Part shown: positions 1 through 7,066 of the stretch, one piece after another
How the letters are laid out: each line of letters opens with the position of its first letter
Position numbering within the stretch: the stretch's first letter is position 1
NCBI GenBank assembly: GCA_021812865.1
Contig: JAKAMP010000081.1
Location: 1-8,960 of the forward strand
Source: Bacteroidota bacterium
Lineage (GTDB): Bacteria > Bacteroidota > Bacteroidia > Bacteroidales > JAAYUG01
Direction of reading: 5' to 3'
DNA length: 8,960 nt
Program-made: the position numbers and the translations under genes
The notes under the pieces: model-generated
What the model was told of the DNA's origin: nothing
What the model saw: only the letters and a program-made list of their open reading frames with translations
Database searches by the model: none

Positions 1-335
1 GCAATTTGAAGATATTCGATGCGTCCTCGCGCGTCATTGTCATGAACGGCTTGAAGGATGAAGAGGATGGGCACATACGCCGGAGGAAGATTGATTTCGG
101 AGGGATGCCAGAATCGTTGCTTGCCGCTCTATATCAGGAAGGGGTACAATCGGTGATGGTGGAAGGCGGAGCCAGGTTGCTGCAAACCTTTATCGATGCC
201 GGGAAGTGGGATGAAGCAAGAATTTTCACTGGGCCGGTTAAGTTTGGGAAAGGCGTACGCGCACCTGGACCGGCTGGCCGGCGTATTTCTGAAGGTGTGG
301 CCGGGAACAGCCGCCTGGCTTTCCGGGTTCCTTAA
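1..335 (+). CDS. ribD: RibD, C-terminal reductase domain (3' end of gene only)
   Basis: This is the end of the bifunctional riboflavin enzyme RibD. The reductase half uses NADPH to reduce the ribosyl group of 5-amino-6-(5-phosphoribosylamino)uracil to ribityl, in the cytoplasm. The reading frame is open to the left edge (first whole codon at base 3), so the N-terminal deaminase domain and true start lie outside the window. About 110 residues are visible. They include the hallmark MVEGGARLL (from base 156), where the VEGG loop belongs to the nucleotide/substrate site, then FIDAGKWDEARIFTG and the FGKGVRAP stretch typical of bacterial RibD. The TAA stop is at 333-335. No intrinsic terminator is seen after it. 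The family call is from motif recall; a monofunctional reductase cannot be ruled out because the deaminase half is not visible. Confidence 0.9.
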   Translation, partial: NLKIFDASSRVIVMNGLKDEEDGHIRRRKIDFGGMPESLLAALYQEGVQSVMVEGGARLLQTFIDAGKWDEARIFTGPVKFGKGVRAPGPAGRRISEGVAGNSRLAFRVP

Positions 336-357
336 ACCTTAGGTACCGCTAAAACAC

Positions 358-390
358 TTGGTAAAAATTGTTCTGAATTTCTTATATTTG
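358..390 (+). promoter_or_regulatory. Bacteroidota-type promoter before the TPR-caspase gene
   Basis: TATATTTG at 383-390 fits the Bacteroidota -7 consensus TAnnTTTG exactly. A TTG at 358-360 lies 22 bases upstream, within the usual range for the -33 element. The surrounding sequence is AT-rich and lies in the only sizeable gap between ribD and the next gene. Transcription would begin at about 396-400, leaving a leader of about 40 bases before the ATG at 437. The call comes from consensus matching alone. Confidence 0.6.
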
Positions 391-436
391 ATATTTTGAA
401 GGTTTAGTGGCACGAACAAGGATAAAATTTACGGCC

Positions 437-2782
437 ATGAGAAGATTTTTCAGTATCGCCGCCATGCTTTTCCTGGTTGGCATTTTTCATGCGGAGGGGC
501 AGAGTGCCAGGCAGTGTTACAGGGCGGCCCAGGACTTTATCGATAAGGGCAACTATCAGGATGCCCTGACGCAGCTCTCACGGGCAGTTGAGATCGATCC
601 GAAATTTATCGATGCCTATGTACGGAGGGCAGCCGTACTTGAGAAAACCGGACAACTGCAAGCAGCTCTATATGATTACAACAGGGCGCTGGTGTTTGAT
701 CCCAAAGAAGAAGATTTTTATTTCGAAGCCGGGCGTTTGAGCTATTTGTTGCAGAAATACGATGACGCGCTTCGTTTCCTTGACAAAACGCTGGAGATCA
801 GGAGGGGATACCTGGAAGCCTATCAGTATAAAATCAGGACGCTGATTGCACTGGAAAGATACAACGATGCAGCCACGGTATGCGAAACGGCCCTGATGTT
901 TAAGGAAAATGAGATTCACCTTTATTTAGCTGGGGTTATCAATGAGAACCTTAAAAAGTATGATGAAGCTGAGCGGGATTATGTTAGGGCGGTAAATAAA
1001 AACAGGAATTTTGCCGAAGCCCTGCTTGCGCTGGCCAACTTGAGAATACAACTCAACAAGCCGGACCAGGCCATTGAATCGGCAAATGCCTTACTGGCTA
1101 TCGATCCAAACAATATCCAGGCATACATATTGCGCAGTAAAGCACTGGTATTGAAGCTTGACTATCCCGGGGCCATCAATGATCTATCAAAGGCCATTCT
1201 CATCAAACCCAACGACCAGGAACTGTTTTTTCTAAGAGGGACTTATTTTCAGGCATTCACACAGTTTCAGAGCGCCATCAACGATTTCAGTAAATGCCTG
1301 ATGTTGAATGACAAGGATGCAGAGGCTTATTACCGCAGGGCAAGCTGTTATGAAGAAATTGCCGATTTCAAAGCAGCCATAAAGGATTATACCAGTCTGA
1401 CCAGGCTTTCCGACACCGATGTAAAGGCAAAGAAACTGCTGGCGGAGGCTAAGTCAAGGTTGTATGAGCTGAACCGGGAAACCGATCCCCCGCAGATTTC
1501 CCTGAATGAACCTGAGCCCGGTAATAAAGCAGTCATAATGATCCCCAGGGGGAAAAGCATAGTGACGATGAAAGGAAGGGTGAGCGACCAGAGCGATATC
1601 AAATATATCCGGATCAACGACCGGAATGTGGCATTTGTGAAGAATGATGGCGGGTATACATTTATCGACGAGGTAAATACGGGGAACTGCGACAGTGTTG
1701 TTATCCTGGCCAGCGATGTGTATAATAATGTACAACGTATGGTATACCGGATTGCCCGTACAGAAACTGATCCACCGGTAATTAGCCTGAAAGCGCCCTA
1801 TTCCTCGGATAACAATGTGATTTACCTTGATACATACAACCCTGATCTCAGCGTGCAGGGAACCATCACCGACGAAAGCGGCATCCGATCGATTCTGATC
1901 GACAGTGTGGCAGCCAGTTACAAGGTAGACGATCATAATCCAGAATTTTCGGCCACCATCCGCATTGCAAACCGGGACAAGTTTTCAGTTACAGCCACCG
2001 ATATTTATGGCAACAAGGCTGAAAAGATATACCTCATTAATCGCAGCGGGGCCGACATTATGGCCGACAACCGGATGGGCAAAACCTGGGTGATATTTAT
2101 TGAAAATTCGAACTACAGGACTTTTGCCAGCCTTGAAGGTCCCACCAAGGATGTGGTTCTGATGAAAAGCGCCCTGGCCAATTATAAGATCAACAACATT
2201 ATCCATAAGAAAGACATGTCCAAAAAGGACATGGAAAAATTCTTTTCCATTGAATTGCGCGATCTGATCAAAAGCAACCAGGTAAAAGCCCTGCTCATAT
2301 GGTATGCCGGACATGGCAAGTTCATCAATGAAACCGGATACTGGATTCCGGTGGATGCAAATCGCGACGATGAATTCAGCTATTACAACATCAACAACCT
2401 CAGGGCCGCTCTTCAATCCTATTCTGATGAGCTGAAACATACCCTTGTCGTTACCGATGCCTGCGAATCAGGCCCGACGTTTTACCAGGCCATGAGAAAT
2501 GATCCTAAGCCAAGAAGCTGTGAGGCCGACAATGATATTTTAATGAAGTCGTCCCAGGTATTTTCCTCGGCCGGTTATGAGCTGGCGGTGGATAACAGTC
2601 AGTTCACCAAAACCTTTGCCAGCGTATTGGCCAGTAATTCAGATGCCTGCCTTCCCATTGAGAAGATCGTTAAAAGGGTAACCACAGCTGTAGTGCAGAA
2701 CAACCAGCAGAAGCCCAGGTTTGGAAAAATAGCAGGCCTTGGTGACGAGGATGGTACTTTCTTCTTCATGAGCAAAAAATAG
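437..2782 (+). CDS. Exported TPR / Ig-like / caspase-fold (peptidase C14) protein
   Basis: A 781-residue protein, probably a periplasmic or secreted cysteine protease. Residues 1-21 form a signal peptide (MRRFF, hydrophobic stretch, likely cleavage after HAEG). There is no lipobox cysteine and no obvious type IX sorting tail. Residues about 28-345 hold about nine TPR repeats with the usual W/Y-A-P pattern, for example GNYQDALTQLSRAVEIDP. Residues 350-440 and 444-535 look like two Ig-like beta domains, each opening with DPP-x-ISL. Residues 550-760 are a caspase fold with catalytic His626 in WYAGHG (codon at 2312) and Cys676 in TDACESG (codon at 2462), plus GYWIPVDA between them, so it looks catalytically intact. 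The substrate is unknown. A GTG at 407 in frame would add ten residues; the ATG was preferred because it gives a compact signal peptide and an AAGGA lies at 418-422. It is followed after 77 bp by the phosphatase receptor gene on the same strand. Confidence 0.88.
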   Translation: MRRFFSIAAMLFLVGIFHAEGQSARQCYRAAQDFIDKGNYQDALTQLSRAVEIDPKFIDAYVRRAAVLEKTGQLQAALYDYNRALVFDPKEEDFYFEAGRLSYLLQKYDDALRFLDKTLEIRRGYLEAYQYKIRTLIALERYNDAATVCETALMFKENEIHLYLAGVINENLKKYDEAERDYVRAVNKNRNFAEALLALANLRIQLNKPDQAIESANALLAIDPNNIQAYILRSKALVLKLDYPGAINDLSKAILIKPNDQELFFLRGTYFQAFTQFQSAINDFSKCLMLNDKDAEAYYRRASCYEEIADFKAAIKDYTSLTRLSDTDVKAKKLLAEAKSRLYELNRETDPPQISLNEPEPGNKAVIMIPRGKSIVTMKGRVSDQSDIKYIRINDRNVAFVKNDGGYTFIDEVNTGNCDSVVILASDVYNNVQRMVYRIARTETDPPVISLKAPYSSDNNVIYLDTYNPDLSVQGTITDESGIRSILIDSVAASYKVDDHNPEFSATIRIANRDKFSVTATDIYGNKAEKIYLINRSGADIMADNRMGKTWVIFIENSNYRTFASLEGPTKDVVLMKSALANYKINNIIHKKDMSKKDMEKFFSIELRDLIKSNQVKALLIWYAGHGKFINETGYWIPVDANRDDEFSYYNINNLRAALQSYSDELKHTLVVTDACESGPTFYQAMRNDPKPRSCEADNDILMKSSQVFSSAGYELAVDNSQFTKTFASVLASNSDACLPIEKIVKRVTTAVVQNNQQKPRFGKIAGLGDEDGTFFFMSKK

Positions 2783-2789
2783 AGACCGT

Positions 2790-2811
2790 ACCGGATAAAG
2801 GGTTTTCCGGT
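2790..2811 (+). other. Intergenic inverted repeat between the caspase and receptor genes
   Basis: ACCGGA at 2790-2795 is repeated inverted as TCCGGT at 2806-2811, with a ten-base spacer that could add two inner A-T pairs. It starts eight bases after the caspase stop codon. No T-run follows on either side, so it does not look like an intrinsic terminator. It could act as an mRNA stability or attenuation hairpin between two cotranscribed genes, or be chance. Confidence 0.3.
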
Positions 2812-2859
2812 GGGCGGATAGTTCGCAGGACATTGCCGGTAAATCCCAAAAAAGGCCGA

Positions 2860-5800
2860 ATGAGTGAAACTTCACATAGCGCATTCCGTTGGATATTCCT
2901 GCAGGCATTCCTGGTCTTCCTGGCCTTACCGGTTGTATATTCCCAATCGTATTACTTCGATAATTACAGCGCCGCTGAGGGACTTGGACAGTCAACGGTT
3001 TATGCCATCATACAGGACAGTCGCCACATTATCTGGCTAGGGACACAAAGCGGGGTGTCAAAGTTTGATGGCCGATCGTTCGAGAATCTTACGAAAGAAG
3101 ACGGACTGGCTCCGTATGGTGTGAGGTCCATTTATGAAGATGCAAATAATACCATATGGCTCGGTCATTCGGGCGGAGGCATTACTCGCTGCACTGCATC
3201 AGGCTTTGAGGTGATCAGTTTGCCAGGGAAGTCAATCAAAGGCGATATAACCTCTATTGTGGAGGATTACCGCGGGCATCTATGGATCACCACTTATGGT
3301 TCGGGGGCTTTTGAGATTGACAACCCGCAGGCTAAGGCGCAGGACCTTCATTTTACCCAGTATAAAGGCGACAAATTGAGTGACCTGATCTCAGGCTTTT
3401 CCCTTATGTCCGACAGCAGTCTGTATTTCATTACCGATGTTGGGATCAAGAAGTTTATTCCCGCAAACCGTACCTTTGCCAATTTCAATGTTGACGGGCT
3501 TACCAACTATTTTGCCCGTACCTGCATGTTGGAAGACCGGATGGGTAATATCTGGTTCGGGACTTTTCACGGGGGGCTTTATAAATTCAACCGGAAAACG
3601 GGGAAATTCACCATTTACGACAAGCGCGATGGCCTGTCCTCTAACTGGATATCCACTCTTTTTGAGGATTCGGAAAGCAGAATATGGGTGGGTACCTGGG
3701 GCGGGGGCATCACCCGCTTTGATAGCACTGGCATGACCGTGTTCAGTACAGACAATGGCCTGCAGGATAATAAAATAAGGTATATCACCGAGGATGTGGA
3801 AGGAAATATCCTGATCGGCACCAACGAAAATGGCATGTCCATTTTCAAAGGCGACCAGTTCATCACCTTTTCTATGAAGGATGGTTTAAAAGATCCCCAG
3901 GTGTGGGCCATTTGCCAGGACAGCAAGAATAATTACTGGTTTGGAACCAACGAGGGCATCACGGTATACAATCCGGCGGCGCCAGCCGGAAAGAGGTACC
4001 GGTATTTCAATGAAGATACACACCTGATCAGAAACCAGGTACGATTCATCAGGCGGGATCAGCAGGGCAATATGTGGATTGCCACCTATGATGGAGGAAT
4101 TTACAAATATGATATTTCAACCGGCAGGTTTTTTTATGATCCGCAAATAAACACATCAGGGCTTCTTCCGGAGGTCATGACGGTTACTTCTATGGTGATC
4201 GATCCCAGGAATGTGATCTGGTTCGGAACCCTGGAGGGGTTGGCCTATTATGATATCCGTAAGCAGACCGGTGACCGCCTGGTTCAGGAAAGCGGACTTC
4301 CGGCCAGGGAAATCACCTCGGTATTCTGCAGTACGAAAGGCATTATATGGGTTGGCGCCAGGGGAGGAGGAATTTACCGCCAGATCAAGGATTCTTTTCG
4401 TTTCAAAAACCTCGACACCCTGGTGTCGATTACCCCGATCTGTTTTACAGAAGATAAGTCAGGCAATGTATGGATAGGCACGGAAGGACAGGGTTTATTT
4501 CAATTAAGGGATAACCGGGTAGTGAAGCATTTCACTGAAAAGGATGGTTTGCTGGCCAACCTGGTAAACCTGCTGATTACCGACCGGAAAGGGAATATCT
4601 ACATTGGTACCAACAAAGGACTGAACAAATACCTGCCGGCTACAGGGAAATTTTACACGTATACAAGGAAAAACGGATTTACAGGAATTGAAACCAGGGA
4701 TAATGCGGCCTACCGGGACAATGAGGGGAATCTTTGGTTCGGAACGGTGAACGGAGCCATCAAATACCAGCCAGCGCTGGACAACCGGAAAGAAATTGAG
4801 CCTCTAACTACCATCAGGAGGCTGCGGGTGAATTTTGCCGACCGGCCTCTTACCCAAGGACTTCATTTAAAGTACTTCGAGAACAATGTCATTTTCGATT
4901 ACAACAGTATTTGTCTTACCAACCCGGAAGCCGTGGTGTACCAGGTCAGGCTCAGGGGCGCCGATGTAGACTGGCAGCCCGTTACCCAACAAACCATGGT
5001 TTCGTATCCTTCTCTTACACCCAAAAAGTATGTGTTCCAGGTGAGGGCGCGAAACAGTGCAGGTGTTTGGAACAGTGTCCCTGTAAGCTTTAGTTTTCAA
5101 ATCAGCCCACCTTTCTATAAAACCTGGTGGTTCATCCTGATTTCCATCTTATCGGGAGCGCTGCTGATTATTCTGTATGTAGCCATAAGGGAGAAAAACC
5201 TGATCAACGAGAAAAAGGTGCTGGAGGAGAAGGTGAGGGAAAGAACGCATGAGGTAACCAGGAAGAATGATGAACTGGCCATGAAGAACAAGGATATCAC
5301 CGACAGCCTGAGGTATGCGCAGCGATTGCAGTTTGCCATGCTGATGCCCTATGTTCCTTTCAAAAATGCATTCATTCTGTTTAAACCGAAAGACATAGTG
5401 AGCGGCGATTTTTACTGGATGCATACGGGAGAAAAGCTGGAATACATGGCTGCCGTGGATTGTACCGGGCACGGAGTACCAGGCGCTTTCATGTCGTTTA
5501 TCGGGTATAATTCATTGAACAAGATCGTAAAGGAGTATAAAATTCTTGAACCGGCGTCTATTCTGGAACACCTGAATATGGAAGTGACCCTATCGCTTCA
5601 TCAGCAGGGCGACCTGGGGGAGATCAACGATGGAATGGATATTGCCTTAGTGTGTTTCAATAAGGAAACCCACGAACTCTCGTATGCAGGGGCATTCAAT
5701 CCCCTCTATATTTGCCGCAACGGCAAAATAATTGAATACAAGGCCGACCGTTTCCCTATAGGGAGGCAAACCCCGGCGAGCCGGAAGTTTACGAACTATA

Positions 5801-6033
5801 CCTTTACTTTAGAAAAAGGCGACAGCCTGTATATTTTTACCGATGGATATGCCGATCAGATCGGGAGTTCTTCAGGAAAGAAATTCAAGGCTTCAAGGAT
5901 AAGAGAGTTGCTGATATCCATTCAGGACCTCACCATGGAAGAGCAAGAAGCCAGGCTTGAAAAGGAACTTGAGGCATGGAGGGGTAGCGAGGAGCAGGTG
6001 GATGATATTTTGTTTATCGGGAGGAAATTCTGA
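2860..6033 (+). CDS. Double-propeller receptor with SpoIIE/PP2C phosphatase output
   Basis: A 1057-residue inner-membrane receptor. A signal peptide (about 1-29, ending VVYSQ) is followed by 14 propeller blades of the Reg_prop type. Their IWxGTxxGG-like motifs start near residues 58, 98, 140, 187, 230, 274, 316, 358, 404, 452, 495, 536, 579 and 624, giving two seven-bladed propellers. A Y_Y_Y domain follows (about 660-750), then one membrane helix (754-776), a charged coiled coil (777-820) and a phosphatase domain (834-1057). Candidate metal-binding aspartates are all present: Asp850 (SGDFYW), Asp867 (VDCTGHG), Asp927 (GMDIAL), Asp995 (FTDGYAD) and Asp1048/1049 (VDDI). The likely job is to sense a periplasmic ligand and dephosphorylate a Ser/Thr phosphoprotein, perhaps a STAS anti-anti-sigma factor; the partner is not in the window. 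Kinase, receiver and DNA-binding domains are absent. The ATG at 2860 was chosen over TTG 2833 because AAAAAAGG precedes it and it suits the signal peptide. With no promoter in the 77-bp gap, cotranscription with the caspase gene is likely. Confidence 0.88.
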   Translation: MSETSHSAFRWIFLQAFLVFLALPVVYSQSYYFDNYSAAEGLGQSTVYAIIQDSRHIIWLGTQSGVSKFDGRSFENLTKEDGLAPYGVRSIYEDANNTIWLGHSGGGITRCTASGFEVISLPGKSIKGDITSIVEDYRGHLWITTYGSGAFEIDNPQAKAQDLHFTQYKGDKLSDLISGFSLMSDSSLYFITDVGIKKFIPANRTFANFNVDGLTNYFARTCMLEDRMGNIWFGTFHGGLYKFNRKTGKFTIYDKRDGLSSNWISTLFEDSESRIWVGTWGGGITRFDSTGMTVFSTDNGLQDNKIRYITEDVEGNILIGTNENGMSIFKGDQFITFSMKDGLKDPQVWAICQDSKNNYWFGTNEGITVYNPAAPAGKRYRYFNEDTHLIRNQVRFIRRDQQGNMWIATYDGGIYKYDISTGRFFYDPQINTSGLLPEVMTVTSMVIDPRNVIWFGTLEGLAYYDIRKQTGDRLVQESGLPAREITSVFCSTKGIIWVGARGGGIYRQIKDSFRFKNLDTLVSITPICFTEDKSGNVWIGTEGQGLFQLRDNRVVKHFTEKDGLLANLVNLLITDRKGNIYIGTNKGLNKYLPATGKFYTYTRKNGFTGIETRDNAAYRDNEGNLWFGTVNGAIKYQPALDNRKEIEPLTTIRRLRVNFADRPLTQGLHLKYFENNVIFDYNSICLTNPEAVVYQVRLRGADVDWQPVTQQTMVSYPSLTPKKYVFQVRARNSAGVWNSVPVSFSFQISPPFYKTWWFILISILSGALLIILYVAIREKNLINEKKVLEEKVRERTHEVTRKNDELAMKNKDITDSLRYAQRLQFAMLMPYVPFKNAFILFKPKDIVSGDFYWMHTGEKLEYMAAVDCTGHGVPGAFMSFIGYNSLNKIVKEYKILEPASILEHLNMEVTLSLHQQGDLGEINDGMDIALVCFNKETHELSYAGAFNPLYICRNGKIIEYKADRFPIGRQTPASRKFTNYTFTLEKGDSLYIFTDGYADQIGSSSGKKFKASRIRELLISIQDLTMEEQEARLEKELEAWRGSEEQVDDILFIGRKF

Positions 6034-6043
6034 ATCCGGCGGT

Positions 6044-6622
6044 TCATATCTGTGCGCTGGAGGCATTGTTAAGTTCCCATTTAGGAGAAGATTCAATGGC
6101 CGGGAGTATTTCGGCCGGGGTGGATACCGTCGTCCACATACCAAGGTGCATTTCCCGTATAAAATGTTCATCGGTCATTTTTCTGAACATGGCAAAGAGA
6201 GGCTCGAAGTAACCGTCGGTATTGAGGATAACGATAGGCTTGTCGAATTGACCAAGCTGCTTGAGCGTGATCACTTCCAGCAGTTCATCGAGGGTTCCGC
6301 AACCACCCGGAAGGCAGATGACCGCATCGGTATCGCTGAGAAGCATTTGTTTACGCTCGAACATATTTTTCACCCAGATCAGCTGCGTCGCATCGGCGTT
6401 GTACCAGTGAAACGGGCGCATAAACTCGGGCAATACCCCTATGATCCGGCCTTGTTCCGCAAGTAAGGTACGCGACAGGGCGCCCATCAGTCCGTCTTTA
6501 CCGCCTCCATAATAAACCGTAATGTTATTTTTTGCCAGGATTTGACCCAGTTCGGTCGTGGCAGCATAATATTTTTCCGCTACCTTATTGCTTGAAGCGC
6601 AAAAAACGGTTACTTTTTCCAT
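6044..6622 (-). CDS. LOG family nucleotide 5'-monophosphate phosphoribohydrolase
   Basis: A 192-residue cytoplasmic protein of the LOG / TIGR00730 family, with a Rossmann-like fold related to lysine-decarboxylase-like proteins. Members cleave the base from nucleoside 5'-monophosphates: cytokinin ribotides in plants, and AMP or similar in several bacteria. The hallmark PGGCGTLDE is at residues 105-113, with Glu113 and the upstream Arg90-Lys91 pair forming the expected active site. YGGGKDGLMG (38-47) is the phosphate-binding glycine loop. The length is normal for the family. The frame stays open 12 codons further upstream, but that start would lie inside the terminator hairpin of trxA, so the ATG at 6622 (MEKVTVFCASS) is used; it has no clear Shine-Dalgarno. 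Its TGA (6044-6046) faces the receptor gene's stop across 10 bp. Bacterial members are often annotated as lysine decarboxylase, which is not supported here. The natural substrate cannot be told from sequence. Confidence 0.9.
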   Translation of the reverse strand: MEKVTVFCASSNKVAEKYYAATTELGQILAKNNITVYYGGGKDGLMGALSRTLLAEQGRIIGVLPEFMRPFHWYNADATQLIWVKNMFERKQMLLSDTDAVICLPGGCGTLDELLEVITLKQLGQFDKPIVILNTDGYFEPLFAMFRKMTDEHFIREMHLGMWTTVSTPAEILPAIESSPKWELNNASSAQI

Positions 6623-6644
6623 GGAGCCGGAAAACAATATAAAA

Positions 6645-6679
6645 TAAAAAAGAAGCACACCCAGTTACCGGGGCGCTTC
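6645..6679 (-). terminator. Intrinsic terminator after trxA
   Basis: Read on the - strand, GAAGCGC-CCC and GGG-T-GTGCTTC pair into an approximately 11-bp stem (6652-6679) with a single bulged T, one G-T wobble and a seven-base loop. It is followed directly by six Ts (6646-6651) and more AT-rich sequence. It starts 18 bases after the trxA stop and ends 23 bases before the LOG start, so it should end the dnaE/trxA transcript and separate it from the LOG gene. Confidence 0.85.
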
Positions 6680-6697
6680 CTATGTTCTGGGATCCTT

Positions 6698-7015
6698 TCA
6701 GAGCAAAGGCTGGAGTTTACCCATCAGGTGACTTTTCGGAACAGCTCCAACAACCTTTTCCACCACCTGGCCGTTCTTGAAGATTAACACCGTAGGGATA
6801 TTCCTGATACCGTATTTCTGCGTCACGCCGGGATTGCTGTCCACGTCAAGTTTGGTAACCACTACCTTGTCGGGTAATTCCTCGGAAATTTCCTTCACGA
6901 TCGGCCCGATCACGCGGCAGGGACCACACCATTCTGCCCAGAAATCGACGATTACGGGCTTGTCGGACTGCAAAACAACAGATTCAAAACTGGAGTCGGT
7001 TACATCAATGGTCAT
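6698..7015 (-). CDS. trxA: Thioredoxin
   Basis: A 105-residue cytoplasmic thioredoxin, the general protein disulfide reductant that is recharged by thioredoxin reductase. The active site is WCGPC (Cys30, Cys33), preceded by the buried Asp24 in VDFWAEWC. The cis-proline is Pro74 in NIPT. The KVDVDSNP-like region (here KLDVDSNPG) and the FKNGQVVEKVVGA strand-turn complete the standard fold. Length and start are normal, and there is no signal peptide, so this is not an envelope paralogue. The gene follows dnaE after 51 bp, with its own -7 box in that gap, and ends at a strong terminator. It may therefore be read both from dnaE and from its own promoter. Confidence 0.97.
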   Translation of the reverse strand: MTIDVTDSSFESVVLQSDKPVIVDFWAEWCGPCRVIGPIVKEISEELPDKVVVTKLDVDSNPGVTQKYGIRNIPTVLIFKNGQVVEKVVGAVPKSHLMGKLQPLL

Positions 7016-7042
7016 AAGGTAAATTTTTTAGTCTTTAAACAA

Positions 7043-7050
7043 CAAATTTA
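7043..7050 (-). promoter_or_regulatory. Candidate -7 promoter box for trxA
   Basis: TAAATTTG on the - strand matches the TAnnTTTG consensus exactly and lies 27 bases before the trxA ATG, in a very AT-rich gap. Transcription would start at about 7035-7038. No convincing TTG is seen at the -33 spacing, so the promoter is either weak at that end or relies mainly on the -7 box. The call is consensus matching only. Confidence 0.5.
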
Positions 7051-7066
7051 TTGGTTTGTTTGAACT

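Noticed and set aside
407..436. GTG start for the caspase protein
   Set aside because: It would lie only about ten bases from the predicted transcription start and add a charged stretch before the signal peptide; it is still possible.
1454..1936. 160-codon open frame on the - strand inside the caspase gene
   Set aside because: It lies antisense to the Ig-like domains, which are continuous and coherent on the + strand, and shows no known motif.
5957..6466. 169-codon open frame on the + strand opposite the LOG gene
   Set aside because: It is antisense to the well-supported LOG gene and overlaps the 3' end of the receptor gene in another frame; its translation has no recognisable domain.
6624..6646. 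Promoter for the LOG gene just after the trxA terminator
   Set aside because: TATATTGT on the - strand is an imperfect match to TAnnTTTG, and the leader would be only a few bases long; too weak to list.
6623..6658. Upstream start for the LOG gene adding 12 residues
   Set aside because: The extension (MLLFYFILFSGS) is encoded by the AT-rich tail and hairpin of the trxA terminator; family members start at the MEKVTVFCASS region.
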